From: Desulforamulus profundi
Lineage (GTDB): Bacteria; Bacillota_B; Desulfotomaculia; Desulfotomaculales; Desulfotomaculaceae
Assembly: GCF_002607855.1 (NCBI RefSeq)
Contig: NZ_AWQQ01000040.1
Coordinates: 1-54,900 of the forward strand
Length of the DNA stretch: 54,900 nt
Reading direction: 5' to 3'
Below are positions 7,980-19,771 of the stretch, in pieces. A program made the translations under genes and the position numbers. The first letter of the stretch is position 1; each line of letters begins with the position of its first letter. The notes under the pieces are model-generated. The model saw only the letters and a list, made by a program, of their open reading frames with translations. It was not told the origin of the DNA and did no database searches.

Positions 7980-10900
7980 TTAAAACAGAGCCATTTGATC
8001 GGAAGCCTGCAGATTCGCCAGGCAGCCGTGGTTTTGTAACACCTCAATGACGGTTTTCGAGATTTTAGCCCGGTTCCGCAGATCATCGATAGAAGTAAAG
8101 GGGGCTTCCTCCCTGGCGGCCACGATGTTTTGGGCTGCGGCTGCGCCTACTCCCTGCAGTCCCCCAAAGGGGGAAAGCAAGCCTTCGGGGGTAATGATAA
8201 ATTTGGCGGCGTCGGATTTTTCCAAATGCACGGGCAGCAGTTTGATCCCCCGGCAGTTGGCCTCCAGGGCTACTTCTAAAATGGTGAGCATGTTCTTTTC
8301 TTTCTGGGAGGCACCGTTTCCCTTCTCTTCGATCTCTTCAATCACCTGCCGGATTTTCTTGGGGCCCTGCACCATGAGCTCCGCATCAAAATCATCGGCC
8401 CGCACTGTGAAGTAAGCGGCGTAGAAGGCCTCGGGACGGAAAACCTTAAACCAGGCGATGCGGAATGCCATCATCACATAGGCCGTGGCGTGGGCCTTGG
8501 GGAACATGTATTTAATCCTGCGGCAGGACTCGATATACCATTCCGGTACCTTGTGGGCCCGCATGATCTCGGCATCCTCTTCCTTGACGCCCTTTCCTTT
8601 GCGCACACCCTCCATAATTTTAAAGGCCTGTTTGGGCTGCAGTCCTTTATAAATCAAGTAAACCATGATATCGTCCCGGGCCGAGATGGCCTCGGACAGT
8701 TTGCAGGTGCCGGCCCTGATTAAGTCCTGGGCGTTGTTCAGCCAAACATCGGTGCCGTGGGAAAAGCCTGAAATACGGACCAGTTCCGAAAAAGTCTTGG
8801 GCTTGGTATCCACCAGCATCTGGCGCACAAATTTGGTGCCAAATTCAGGAATGGCATAGGTCCCAACCGGGGACCTGATCTCTTCCGGCGTTACCCCCAG
8901 GGCTTCGGTGGAGGAAAACAGGCTCATGGTTTTCTGGTCATCCAGGGGAATTTCCCGGGCATTGATCCCCGTTAAATCCTCCAGCATGCGGATGACCGTC
9001 GGGTCGTCGTGACCCAGAATATCCAGTTTCACCAAACTGTCGTGAATGGAGTGGTAATCAAAATGGGTGGTGGTGGTATCGGATTTTACATCGTCGGCCG
9101 GTCGCTGCACCGGTGTAAACATGTGCACATCCAGATTGTTGGGCACCACCATCAGTCCCCCGGGGTGCTGACCAGTGGTCCTTTTCACACCGGCACAGCC
9201 CAAAACCAGCCTTTTCAGCTCGGCATTTCGCTTCTTGATGTTTCTTTCCTCAAAATAGTTTTTCACGAAACCAAAGGCTGTTTTTTCCGCAATGGTGCCA
9301 ATGGTGCCGGCCCGAAACACGAATTCTTTGCCAAACAGCTCTTCGGTGTATTTATGGGCCCGGGGCTGGTATTCCCCGGAGAAGTTCAAATCAATATCAG
9401 GCACCTTGTCCCCGTCAAAGCCAAGGAACACCTCAAAGGGAATGTCGTGGCCCTCTTTCATATAGTTTGTCCCGCAGCGGGGCAGGTTTTATCCGGCATA
9501 TCCGCGCCGCAGCCGGCGGAACCGTCGGTAATAAACTCACTGTGGCGGCATTGCGGGCACCGGTAATGGGGCGGCAGCGGGTTGACTTCCGTGATGTTGG
9601 TAAAGGTTGCCACCAGGGAAGAACCCACCGAACCCCGGGAACCCACCAAGTAGCCGTCATCTAAGGATTTCTTCACCAATTTATGAGCGATCAGGTAAAG
9701 CACCGCAAAGCCGTTGCCAATGATGGACTTCAGTTCCTTGTCAACCCTTTGCTGCACCACTTCCGGCAGCGGGTCGCCGTATAACTCCCGGGCCTTCTGT
9801 AAAGTCATGTCGGTAATTTGCTGCTCCGCCCCTTCGATATAGGGGGATGCAGTGTATCCGGGATGGGCTTAAAGGACTTTACCCGGGAAGCGATCTGCCG
9901 GGGATTTTCTATGACCACCCGGTACGCGGTTTCCTCTCCCAGGTAGGAAAATTCCTGCAGCATTTCGTCGGTGGTTTTAAAGTAAAGGGGGGCCTGGTTG
10001 TCGGCATCCTCAAAGCCTTTGCCCGCCATCAAAATTCGCCGGTAAACCTCATCTTCCGGGTCCAGGAAGTGCACGTCGCCGGTTGCCACCACCGGAATGC
10101 CCAGCCGATCCCCCAGGTTGACGATCTTGCGGTTCAGTTCTTTTAAATCCTCCAGTGAATTGACCTGGCCGGACCGCACCAGAAATTCATTGTTGCCCAG
10201 GGGTTGGATTTCCAGGTAGTCATAAAAGGAAGCGATCGCCTCCAGTTCCTCCCGGGAGGCGCCGGACAGCAGGGCCTGGTAGAGTTCACCAGCCTCGCAG
10301 GCGGAGCCCACCAGCAGACCTTCCCTGCGTTTGATCAACTCCCGCCTGGGAATTCGCGGCTGGCGGTGAAAATATTCCAGGTGGGATAAGGTAATAAGCT
10401 GGTAGAGATTCTTCAGCCCCACTTCATCTTTCACTAAAATCGTCACGTGCTTGGACCTGAGCTTTTCCTGCTGGACGCCCCTGCCCATTTCAGCGAGGGT
10501 TTCTAAATCTCTTACCCCTTGTTCCAGAACCTTTTTCATCAGGATCTGCCACAGTTTGCCCGTGGCAGCCGCATCATCCACCGCCCGGTGGTGATTGGCC
10601 AGTTCAATTTTAAATTCTTTGACCAGAGTATCCAGCTTGTGGTTTTTCAGCTGCGGCAGCGCCACCCGGGCGACACCCAATGTATCAATGACCCGGTTCT
10701 GTACCTCTTGCTGCAGGTGTTTGCGAAAACCTACTTTAAGGAATCCCAAGTCAAAGGCAGCATTATGGGCCACCAGCACGGTGTCTCCGATAAAATCCCT
10801 CAAGGCGGCCAGAGCCTGGGGGCCTGCCGGGGCCTCTCTGAGCATCTCAGACGTAATGCCGGTCAGTTTGGTGACTTCAAAGGGAATCTCCTTTTCAGGC

Positions 10901-12245
10901 TTCACCAGGGTCCCGTAACGATCCACTTCTTCGCCATTCCTGTACTTTACTGCGCCGATTTCGATGATTTCATCGGTCTGGGGAGAGAATCCGGTGGTTT
11001 CAAAATCCAGCACAACGTACTCTAAATCGGTTAAAAACCCGTTATCTTTTAGATTCAATACAGTGGCAATGCCGTCATCGATAAGGTAGCTTCAACGCCG
11101 TAAATCAAATGGATGCCTGCTTTTTTGGCTGCGGCATAGGCCTCCGGGAAGGCCTGAACAACTCCGTGGTCGGTGACCGCCACTGCCGGATGACCCCAGG
11201 CCGCCGCTTGTTTTATGATGTCAGCGGCGCTGCACACACTGTCCATGGTGCTCATCTTGGTGTGCAAATGAAGCTCTACCCGTTTTTCTTCCGCCTGATC
11301 TTGCCGGACGGTTGTCTCAGCCAGGTTGATATCATAGGCCATCAAAGTCAGTTCCTGGGAAAATTTATCGTACTGCACCGGCCCCCGAATGACCACCCAC
11401 TGGCCGTTTTTTACCCGCTCAGGGGTTTTGGTGTCATCCTCGTCGAGAAACTTTTTCACCTCAATGGAGTCGGTGTAGTCTGTTATATTAAAGGTCAGGA
11501 TTTGCCTGCCGGATTTCAGCTGCTTTAGCTCAAGATCAAAGACTTTTCCCCGTAGTACAACGGTCCGTTCTTCTTCCTGAATTTCTTTGATGGGTTTGGC
11601 ATCCCCTTTGATGGCCCGCCCGAGGATAATATTCTCATCGCCGGAGTTGCCGGATGCAGCCCCGGAATTTTCTTTTTGGGCAGGCGCTTGTTCGGCCGCC
11701 AGTTTTTCCCACAGTGCCCGTTCCAACTGGTCTTGCATTTCACACCAGGAAGGTTCCGCAGCCGCCTCCTGCTTTATCTCTAAATGAACGGTATAATCAA
11801 GTCCAAAGTTGGACTTGATGCAGTTCTGTAAAAACAATTCACACTCCCTGCCCTTTAACAGTTCCAGACTCACCTCGTCCGGCAGGTAAATGGTTAAACA
11901 GCCTTCCTCACACTGCCACTGTGTATTGTTTAACCAGCCACGGACCACCGGAAACCTGTGCGCCAGCTCCGCCTTGAGAAACTCGGTATCCGGCTGTTCA
12001 AAGGGCATCCTGGATGACTGCAGGTCAATCTCTAACAAAACCGGCCCCGGTGTCAGGGCAGCCAGGGCCGACTTCAGCTTAATAATTTCTTCACTGGTTA
12101 GTTGTCGATGATTTTTTAACTGTAATTTCCACTGCCTTCTGGCAACACTGACAACAACACGAACCACCTGGGCATGTTTGAAGATTTCTTGCAAGTCGTT
12201 GTTGAATTTGTGTTTATACAGCACATCAAATAACGATACAGCCAA
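7980..12245 (-). CDS. polC: DNA polymerase III alpha subunit, PolC type (three frameshifts)
   Basis: Replicative polymerase of low-GC Gram-positives. With three single bases restored it is 1422 aa, the normal PolC length. Order: N-terminal and OB domains (12245 to about 11300), PHP domain ([22 protein letters not shown]), inserted DEDDh 3'-5' exonuclease (VLDFETTGF), then the polymerase domain with the catalytic PDIDLNF and the C-terminal HhH region. Breaks are at 11089 (gctacc for gcctacc), in the G run 9842-9846 and in the G run 9479-9482; each repair gives the expected protein ([31 protein letters not shown]). Start is TTG at 12245 with GGAGG seven bases upstream; the frame is open farther upstream but lacks a better site. 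Confidence 0.95.
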
Positions 12246-12367
12246 GGTAAACCCTCCAAAGGAAACTTGGCCTGGCAGGCCCTGCGTGCCAGGCGGCAAC
12301 TTCGGTTGCCCTCAAAAATCCTGGCAAAGGGGTTCAACTCCCGGGGTCCCGACCTGAGTTGACACCC
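12246..12367 (-). promoter_or_regulatory. Structured polC leader with alternative stems
   Basis: 122 bp between the glycosyltransferase stop and the polC start, dense in inverted repeats. CCTGGCA occurs at 12271-12277 and 12320-12326, and one TGCCAGG at 12287-12293 can pair with either. Between them is GGCAAC-TTCG-GTTGCC (12295-12310). A further long repeat, GGGGTTCAACTC (12329-12340) with GAGTTGA-CACCCC (12356-12368), closes the upstream side. Mutually exclusive pairings suggest a cis-regulatory leader, but no known class is recognised with confidence. Confidence 0.4.
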
Positions 12368-13536
12368 CTAGTTAATCGAACGAAGCGATTCACCGGTATT
12401 TTTTTCGATAAGCTCTTCTATCACATCCACCGCGGCGGCGGCGGATTTGGGCCGTCCGATGGCTCTGGCCGCTTCGGTCATCGATTTTTGCAGAGACGGT
12501 TGGTTAAGATAGTATTTAACTTGCTGCAGAAGATCCTTCTGACCCCTTACCAACCTGGCCGCGCCCACGCTTTCCAGGAACTCCGCATTGCGTTCCTCCT
12601 GCCCGGGAATGGGATCGGTAATAAACATGGGCAGCCCGCTTGCCATGGCTTCCGAAGAAGTAAGCCCGCCGGCCTTGCCGACCATTAAGTCGCAGACGGC
12701 CATCAGATCCTGAATGTTGGTGACGTAACCCAATACCTCTACCCTGCCGGGCAATCCGGGCAGCATTTTAAGCAGTTTATTTCTTAATTGTTCATTGCGA
12801 CCGCAGACCACCACCAGCTGGCAGGGTAAGCCTGCGGAAGCCAATTCTTTTACCACTTCTCCCAGAGGCCCCATGCCCAGGCCACCCCCCATAATCAAGA
12901 TGGCGGGCAGTTTGGGGTTCAGGTTCCATTGCCGGCGCAGCAAATCCCGGTCTTTGGGAACAGCAAAGCTCGGGTCAATGGGTATGCCGGTGGCTTTGAT
13001 TTTGCTTAATTTGATGCCATGATCCGCAAAGGCCTTCACCAGGGACTCCGCAGCCACCAAATAGCAGTCCACATCATCGAACAGCCAGAAGGGATGAACC
13101 GTAAAGTCGGTAATGGCAGCGATAATGGGCACCTCACATTTTCCCATGTCCGCAAATGGGTTAAGATACCCAGGGGAAAAGGGTGGGTGCAGACAATGGC
13201 CTGGGGCTGCATCTGCTCGATAAAAGAGATCAGCTTTGGTGCTGCCAACCGGTTAATAATCCGGTTAAATTCATTCTTGGCAAAACCGGATATGGGTTTT
13301 TCCTTCTCTGCCTGCCGGTAAAGATAGCCGTAGATAACCGGAGACATCTTGATAATTTCCATGTAGGTGCCCAGTACCACCTTCTCAATGAAAGGACTGG
13401 CATAACGAAAGGTATCAAGAACAATCACTGCGGCATGGGGGTTTCGCTGCAGGACCTCCTGTTTGATGGCCGCCGCTGCCCTCATATGACCGTCTCCGGC
13501 CGAGACTGACAGTACCAGAACTTTATTTACAATCAT
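12368..13536 (-). CDS. MGDG synthase/UgtP-like glycosyltransferase (one frameshift)
   Basis: GT-B fold glycosyltransferase of about 389 aa related to diacylglycerol glucosyltransferases (UgtP) and MGDG synthases. The N-terminal half starts VLVLSVSAGDGHMRAAAAI, the nucleotide-sugar transferase signature of this family. The C-terminal half has MGGGLGMGPL and KAGGLTSSEAMASGLP, the donor-binding motif. Such enzymes make glycolipids at the inner membrane face. The frame is broken at 13143-13145 (ggg for gggg); the repair joins THLRTW to GKCEVPII. Lies between proS and polC, an insertion relative to the B. subtilis order. Confidence 0.85.
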
Positions 13537-13545
13537 AATTTACTC

Positions 13546-15255
13546 CTACAGGGTGGGTAAAATTTCTCGTACCTTTTCCACTGCTTCGGATAGGGAAATC
13601 AAATCCGTTTGACCGGAACGCCGCCGGCGGATCTCAACTACGCCTTCCTCAACGGCTTTATTTCCCACAACAATTCTCAGCGGGTAACCGATTAAATCGG
13701 CATCCTTAAATTTAACACCGGGACGTTCCAGACGGTCATCCAGCACGCTTTCCACCCCTGCCCGGTTAAGTTCCTGATACAGGGTTTCAGCCAGCTTCAT
13801 CTGGTTTTCATCCTTGGGGGACACCGGAATCACCACTGCATGATAGGGGGCAATGCTGGCAGGCCAGATGATGCCGTCTTGATCGTGGTTCTGCTCAATG
13901 GCCGCGGCCATGGTCCGGGTGACCCCGATGCCGTAGCAGCCCATGACAATGGGTTTTTCCTTGCCGTTTTCATCCAGGAAGTTTGCTCCCAGGACCTTGC
14001 TGTACTTGGTGCCCAGCTTGAAGATCTGACCCACTTCAATCCCCCGGGCTTCCTGCAGCTGGGCGCCGCATTTCGGGCAGGGCTCCCCTGCCCTGACCAT
14101 ACGGATATCTTCTACCAGATCGGGCTTAAAGTCCCGGTTGGCATTGACGTTGATAAGGTGAGTATCCCGTTTGTTGGCCCCGGCCACTGCATTGGTGAGA
14201 GCCATCACTTCGGGGTCCGCCACAATGCGGATGTTCTTTAAGCCAACCGGACCCACGTAACCGGCGGGTGTGCCGGTGGCCTGCTGCACCGTGGCTTCGT
14301 CAGCCAGTTCAAGGGTCAGCGCGCCCAGGGTATTTAACAGTTTGATTTCGTTGACATCCCGGTCACCGCGCACCAGTGCCGCCACAACTTCTTGATCGGT
14401 TTTATACAACATGGTTTTAATCACATGGAAGGGTTCAATCCCAAAAAAGGCGGCAACCTCCTCGGCGGATTTCTTGCCGGGGGTGCTTGCTTCCTGCAGA
14501 TCCAATGGTTGAATGCCGGGATCAAGACCGGCCGCCGGCAGGGTTGTGGCTTTTTCCACATTGGCGGCGTAATCGCAAACAGAACAATACAGGATGGCCG
14601 CTTCGCCTGATTCCGCCAGCACCATAAATTCATGGGTGGTGCTGCCGCCAATGGCACCGGAATCGGCCTCCACCGGGCGGAACTGCAGCCCGCAGCGACT
14701 GAAAACATTGGTGTAAGCTTCATGCATTTTCCGGTAGCTGATCTCCAAACCTTCCTCATCCCGGTCAAAGGAGTAGAGGTCCTTCATGATAAATTCCCTG
14801 CCCCGCATAAGACCAAACCTGGGGCGGCGCTCGTCACGGTATTTGTTGGTAATATGATACAAGAGCTGCGGCAGCTGCTTATAGGATTTTACTTCACCAC
14901 GCACCACCAGGGTAATAACCTCTTCGTGGGTGGGCGCCAAACAAAAATCACGATTGTGCCGGTCCTTCAAACGGAACAGTTCAGGACCATAGACATGCCA
15001 GCGCCCTGACTCCAGCCATATTTCAGCCGGTTGGATAATGGGCATTAGCATTTCCTGCCCGCCCTGCCTGTCCATCTCTTCCCTGACAATTTGCATGATT
15101 TTCTTAAGCACCCGCTGGGCGAAGGGTAAATATGTATAAATGCCGGAAGCGGTTTTCCGAATAAAACCGGCCCGTAATAATAGCTGGTGGCTGACGACTT
15201 CCGCCTCAGCCGGAACCTCTCGTAAAGTAGGTATTAACATTTGAGTGGCACGCAT
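13546..15255 (-). CDS. proS: Prolyl-tRNA synthetase
   Basis: Intact class II ProRS of 569 aa, bacterial type. The catalytic core contains the motif 2 region [20 protein letters not shown] (about 138-157). An INS editing domain lies at about 225-405 (contains FHVIKTMLY and [10 protein letters not shown]). The core then resumes with [13 protein letters not shown], and the C-terminal anticodon-binding domain has GYPLRIVVG. It charges tRNA-Pro and clears mischarged Ala-tRNA-Pro. ATG start with GGAGGATC upstream. Member of the rseP-proS-polC run conserved in Firmicutes. Confidence 0.97.
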   Translation of the reverse strand: MRATQMLIPTLREVPAEAEVVSHQLLLRAGFIRKTASGIYTYLPFAQRVLKKIMQIVREEMDRQGGQEMLMPIIQPAEIWLESGRWHVYGPELFRLKDRHNRDFCLAPTHEEVITLVVRGEVKSYKQLPQLLYHITNKYRDERRPRFGLMRGREFIMKDLYSFDRDEEGLEISYRKMHEAYTNVFSRCGLQFRPVEADSGAIGGSTTHEFMVLAESGEAAILYCSVCDYAANVEKATTLPAAGLDPGIQPLDLQEASTPGKKSAEEVAAFFGIEPFHVIKTMLYKTDQEVVAALVRGDRDVNEIKLLNTLGALTLELADEATVQQATGTPAGYVGPVGLKNIRIVADPEVMALTNAVAGANKRDTHLINVNANRDFKPDLVEDIRMVRAGEPCPKCGAQLQEARGIEVGQIFKLGTKYSKVLGANFLDENGKEKPIVMGCYGIGVTRTMAAAIEQNHDQDGIIWPASIAPYHAVVIPVSPKDENQMKLAETLYQELNRAGVESVLDDRLERPGVKFKDADLIGYPLRIVVGNKAVEEGVVEIRRRRSGQTDLISLSEAVEKVREILPTL

Positions 15256-15288
15256 GTTAGATCCTCCTGGTATGCTATTGGGTATTTC

Positions 15289-15323
15289 TCTGGGGTCTGG
15301 CCATTGGCTATTGGCTATTGGAA
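15289..15323. repeat. Degenerate heptamer repeat, proS-ispG gap
   Basis: Five consecutive 7-base units: TCTGGGG, TCTGGCC, ATTGGCT, ATTGGCT, ATTGGAA. The unit length matches two other intergenic repeats in this window. Confidence 0.6.
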
Positions 15324-15371
15324 TTGTATCTTTTTACCTTCTTTGTAAGTATAGACTTCTTTTTTGTAGAT

Positions 15372-16420
15372 TTATAACTTCTCTATTTCTTTCAGCAGTT
15401 CCGCCAGCAGGTTTTCCTCGGGGACTTGGCGGATGATTTCGCCTTTGCGGAAGATGAGGCCGATGCCTCTGCCGCCGGCGATGCCGACATCGGCCTCCCT
15501 GGCCTCGCCGGGTCCGTTGACCGCGCATCCCATGACCGCCACTTTGATAGGCTTGTCTACATTGGCCAGTCTCTCTTCCACCTGCTCGGCAATTTGAATC
15601 AGGTTTATCTGGGTTCTGCCGCAGGTGGGGCAGGAAATCAGTTCCACCCCCCGCCGGCGCAAACCCAGCGCCTTGAGGATCTCCCAGGCCACATGTACTT
15701 CATGTTTTGGATGGCCCGTCAGGGAAACCCGGATGGTGTCCCCGATCCCTTGGGCCAGCAGGGCACCGATGCCCACGGCGGATTTAATGGTGCCGCTTCT
15801 TATTGTACCGGCTTCGGTGACCCCCACATGCATGGGGTAATCCACCCTGGCCGACAGTTTCCGGTATGCTTCCAGCATTAAAGGAATGTTGGAGGCTTTA
15901 AGGGAAACCTTAATTTCCGGGTAGTTGAGTTCCTCCAACAGTTGAATGTGGTTTAAAGCGCTTTCCAGCAGGCCATCGGCAGTGACCCCGCCGTATTTTT
16001 TTAACAGTTCCTTTTCCAGGGAACCGGCATTTACCCCGATACGGATGGGCACCCTGCGCTCAGCGGCAGCGGCTACAACCTCCCGCACCTTGGCTTTGCC
16101 GCCAATATTGCCGGGGTTGATCCTCAACCCGTCCACGCCGGCCTGTAAAGCAGCCAGGGCCAAACGATAATCGAAGTGAATGTCTGCGATAAGGGGAAGG
16201 GTAATTCCCGCTTTGATGGCCGGCAAAGCCGCCGCGGCTTCTTGATCCGGCACTGCAACCCGGATCACTTCACAGCCAACCTGAGCCAGTTCATTAATCT
16301 GGTGGATGGTAGCGGGAGCATCCCGGGTATCGGTGTTGGTCATGGATTGGACCACAACGGGGCGCCCCCGCCGATCTGTACAGGACCCACCATGACCGGG
16401 CGTGTTTTCTTAAAGTTCAT
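15372..16420 (-). CDS. ispG: 4-hydroxy-3-methylbut-2-enyl diphosphate synthase (one frameshift)
   Basis: IspG/GcpE, the [4Fe-4S] enzyme that converts MEcPP to HMBPP in the MEP isoprenoid pathway. About 349 aa after repair. TIM-barrel N-terminal part ([33 protein letters not shown]) and cluster ligands in SCPTCGRT and [10 protein letters not shown]. The start ATG at 16420 has GGAGG six bases upstream. The frame is lost after 20 codons in the G run 16359-16362; one more base restores [12 protein letters not shown]. Grouping with dxr, uppS and cdsA puts several isoprenoid and lipid-carrier steps in one cluster. Confidence 0.95.
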
Positions 16421-16431
16421 ACTATCCTCCG

Positions 16432-17468
16432 TCACCGGTTGTCAAACATGAGAGAAACAATATCGTTGTAAGTGATAACGACCATGAGAAGCAGTAACAA
16501 CCCAAAGCCCACCATGTGAATGAAGCTTTCCTTGGAGGGTTCCACCGGCCTGCCGGTTATCTTTTCCCAGAGTAAAAACAACACCCGGCTGCCGTCCAGG
16601 GCAGGGATGGGCAGCATGTTAAACAGACCCAGGTTAATGCTTAAGAAGGCGGCCAGCTGCATCACCTGAAAGATTCCGAACTCTGCCGCCTTGCCGATTT
16701 CACTGACGACTCTGACCGGACCGCCCAAATCCATGGGGGCCTGTTGGGTAAAGATTTGACCAAGGAAAGAAAGAATTAAGCCTGAAATCTGAACTGTAAA
16801 GGCGGTGCCTTTGGCCAGCGCCGAGAAAGGATCCATTTTTTTCAATGTCGGCCTGATCCCCATTTTATGTTGGCCGGATTCATCTTTAACGGTGGCGACC
16901 GTCAGGTTAAGCTCCTGTGCGTCCCTTAACACTTTTATCCGCAAAGGTTGTCCCGGGTTTTTGTTGGTTTCCGCAACCAGTTGATCCCAGTTTTCAACAG
17001 GGCTGTTATTTACGGCAGTGATTACGTCCCCTACTTTTAGGCCGGCCCTTTGGGCAGGAGAGCCAGCGATAATTTCTCCCACTTTCGTGGTTGTGGGGTC
17101 GGGAACTCCCTGTAACATTAAGATAAGCGCAAAGAGAACTGCAGCCAGGACAAAGTTCATCAGCGGACCGGCAACAATCACCGCCGCCTCTGCAGGGCGG
17201 TTTTATAATTGAAGGTTTTTTCAATGGGGATTCCTTTATCTTCTTCCTCATTGGGGTCCATGCCGGCCATGCGGACAAAACCACCCAGTGGTAACAGGCG
17301 AAGATTATACCTGGTTTCGCCCCGGTGGATGCCAAAAATTTTAGGCCCAAACCCCAGTGAAAACTCGTGCACCATAATCCCAACCCTTTTAGCAACCAGG
17401 AAATGGCCTAATTCATGGAAGAAAATCAGTAAACCAAAAACAACCACCGAAGCGATAAATGTCTGCAT
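16432..17468 (-). CDS. rseP: RIP-type zinc metalloprotease RseP (one frameshift)
   Basis: Site-2 protease of about 345 aa that cuts membrane-spanning anti-sigma factors and signal-peptide remnants. First membrane helix with zinc motif HELGH (residues 18-22), a PDZ domain in the middle ([20 protein letters not shown]), and the second catalytic element [12 protein letters not shown] near residue 290. At least four hydrophobic helices. The frame breaks at 17187 (gagg-cgg for gaggg-cgg); restoring one base joins YKTALQR to [12 protein letters not shown]. Position between dxr and proS is the standard Firmicute one; ispG is inserted here. Confidence 0.94.
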
Positions 17469-17478
17469 AACTTCACCT

Positions 17479-18638
17479 CTATAAGTTCCTTATAATTTTA
17501 TTGGCTGCCGTTCTGGCCCAGCCGTCGATTTCGATGATTTCCTCCAGGCTGGACGGTGTGATTGCCCTGTGTTGATCAAGGGTTCTTTCCACCACTGCAG
17601 GAATCTCTAAAAAATTGATTTGGCCTGACAGAAACGCATGTACAGCAATTTCATTGGCGGCGTTCAGCACCGCCGGTGCTGTTCCTCCCTGTCGTCCGGC
17701 CTGGTAGCCAGGCCCAGAGAAGGAAACCGCCCGGTATCCGGTTCTTCAAAGGTTAACCCCTTTAGTTCGGTTAAATTCAACCGCGGCAGTTGGTTAAACC
17801 AGCGCTCCGGATAACTGAGGGCATATTGAATGGGGGTCCGCATATCCGGCATGCCCAGGTGGGCCAGGATGGAACCGTCACCGTACTCCACCATGGAGTG
17901 AATAATGCTCTGGGGATGAATCACCACGTTAATATCATTGAAGTCAAGGTTGAACAGCCACCGGGCTTCGATAACCTCCAGGCCTTTATTCATCAAGGTG
18001 GCGGAGTCAATGGTGATCTTTTGTCCCATGGACCAGTTGGGGTGTTTAAGGGCCGCCTGGGGAGTCACTTGTGCCAGGGCGTCCCGGTCATATTGCCGGA
18101 AAGGACCGCCGGAGGCGGTTAACAGGATTCTTTTTACGGATTGCCTGTCTTCCCCGTGTAAACACTGCCAGATGGCGGAATGCTCACTGTCCACCGGCAG
18201 GATTTGTACCTTATTTTGTTCCGCCAGCCTGGTTACATAATCTCCTGCGGCCACCAGGGTTTCTTTATTGGCCAGGGCAATTTGTTTTTTGGCCTTGATG
18301 GCAGCACAGGTGGGGATTAAACCTATGGCGCCGCTTAAAGCGGTTACCACTGTGGAAGCTTCCTGACAGGTGGCTACAGCCACCAAACCATTGACCCCGT
18401 GGTAAATATCCGGAAAAAAACCTTCAGCGGCCAAATGTTCTTGCAGCCATTTTGCATCTTCCTCCCCTTCCAGGGACACCACCAGAGGCTTGTATTGAAG
18501 GCATTGTCGCAAAAACGCCTGGCGGTTTCGGCCTGCCGCCAGTCCAACCACTTTCAGTTTATCGGGAAAAGAATCCACAACCTCCAGGGTTTGTCTGCCA
18601 ATGGAGCCTGTACTTCCCAGGATTGCAATCTGCTTCAT
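17479..18638 (-). CDS. dxr: 1-deoxy-D-xylulose 5-phosphate reductoisomerase (one frameshift)
   Basis: DXR/IspC, NADPH-dependent first committed step of the MEP pathway, about 386 aa. NADP-binding [14 protein letters not shown] (8-21), substrate/metal region [10 protein letters not shown] and ASGGPFR, then [21 protein letters not shown], all invariant family signatures. The frame shifts at 17703 (ctgg for ctggg on the plus strand). One added base restores [20 protein letters not shown] and a normal C-terminus ending ANKIIRNL. Confidence 0.95.
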
Positions 18639-18658
18639 GCTTTGGCACCTCAGTTATT

Positions 18659-19746
18659 TTATTTCACCCTTGGAGTTGGAATTCCTGCTTTTATAACGGC
18701 TTGAACCGCAATTAACAAGATCGGTCCGGCAATCATCCCCACAAAGCCCAGTACTTTGAAGCCAACGAACAAAGCAACCAGCGTGGCCAGAGGGTGAAGT
18801 CCCAGGTTGGTTGCTACCACCTTGGTTTCCAATAATTGCCTGGATACTAAAACTATCAGATACAAAACAAAGAGTTTTATGCCAAAGGCGGCGTTCCCGG
18901 AAACAAAGGACCAGCCCACCCAGGGCAAAATGATCGTGCCGGGCCCCAGGACGGGAATGATATCAAAAAACCGATGAGCAGCCCCATGGTCAGGGCATAG
19001 TCCGCCCCAATCACGTATAAACCGATAATGCTGATCATCGTACTGATACTTACCAAAATTCCCTGGGCTTTAATATATGAAATAAAGGCCCCAAACACTT
19101 CTTTTATAACATGCAGGCTTTGTTCGCCATAGGGAGCCGGCATCAGGCGGACCCACTGCCTGGCTAAACTTCTCCTGTCTTTACTGATAAAATAGGTCGC
19201 TAGAAAACTGACAACAATTAGGGTTATGATACCTGGAATAACCGAAAATATATTTAACAAGGAGTCTAATGTAATACTAAGGAAATTTTGCAGGGTTTGC
19301 GCAACAGATCTGAAAGATTGCTGGATGTAATCAGTGATACCCGGGGGTAACTCGCCGTAAAGACGCTGAAATTTGGGCAAAGATATTTCAACCCAGCTTT
19401 GGATATCGAAAATAATGTAGGGCACCGTTTTGGACAAATGAATTAATTCGGTAATTAACCGCAACAACAACAGGGTAATAATGGTCCCCAAAAAAGAAAA
19501 CAACGTCAGCATGGATAACGCCACCGCCGATCCCCTGGACAGGCGGGCCTTATTCTGAAGCACACATACCATCGGTTCCAGTAAAAAACTGATGAAAACA
19601 GCGATGATAAAAGGAATAATCAGCGGCAGTACAAAGGAAAAACCTCTGATAAAGTACTCCGAAATTTTATCAATGAGAAAGAAAGCCACTAAAAGAAGTA
19701 GCCCGGCCAATACATAATTCAGGGCTGTCTTAAGCCAGGATGGCAA
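18659..19746 (-). CDS. ytvI: AI-2E-family transporter, sporulation protein YtvI-like (one frameshift)
   Basis: About 362-aa polytopic membrane protein of the AI-2E/PerM/YtvI family: paired N-terminal helices, a soluble middle (about 90-205), then four or more helices ending with VIKAGIPTPRVK. YtvI is associated with sporulation in Firmicutes and the family includes exporters and ion antiporters; the substrate is unknown. The frame is broken in the A run 18965-18970; the repair gives the conserved GFFDIIPVLGPG motif. Inserted between cdsA and dxr. The symbol is a family assignment, less certain than the family. Confidence 0.75.
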
Positions 19747-19771
19747 ACTTTATCACCTCTATGAATTATAC

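Noticed and set aside
9009..9566. Plus-strand open frame of 185 codons
   Set aside because: Antisense to the polC polymerase domain.
7980..12245. polC as four separate genes
   Set aside because: The pieces abut with four-base overlaps at homopolymers, and one base each joins them into a PolC of normal length.
12320..12370. tRNA-like TTCAACT loop suggesting a tRNA gene
   Set aside because: The T-arm stem pairs only three bases and no acceptor or anticodon arm can be drawn.
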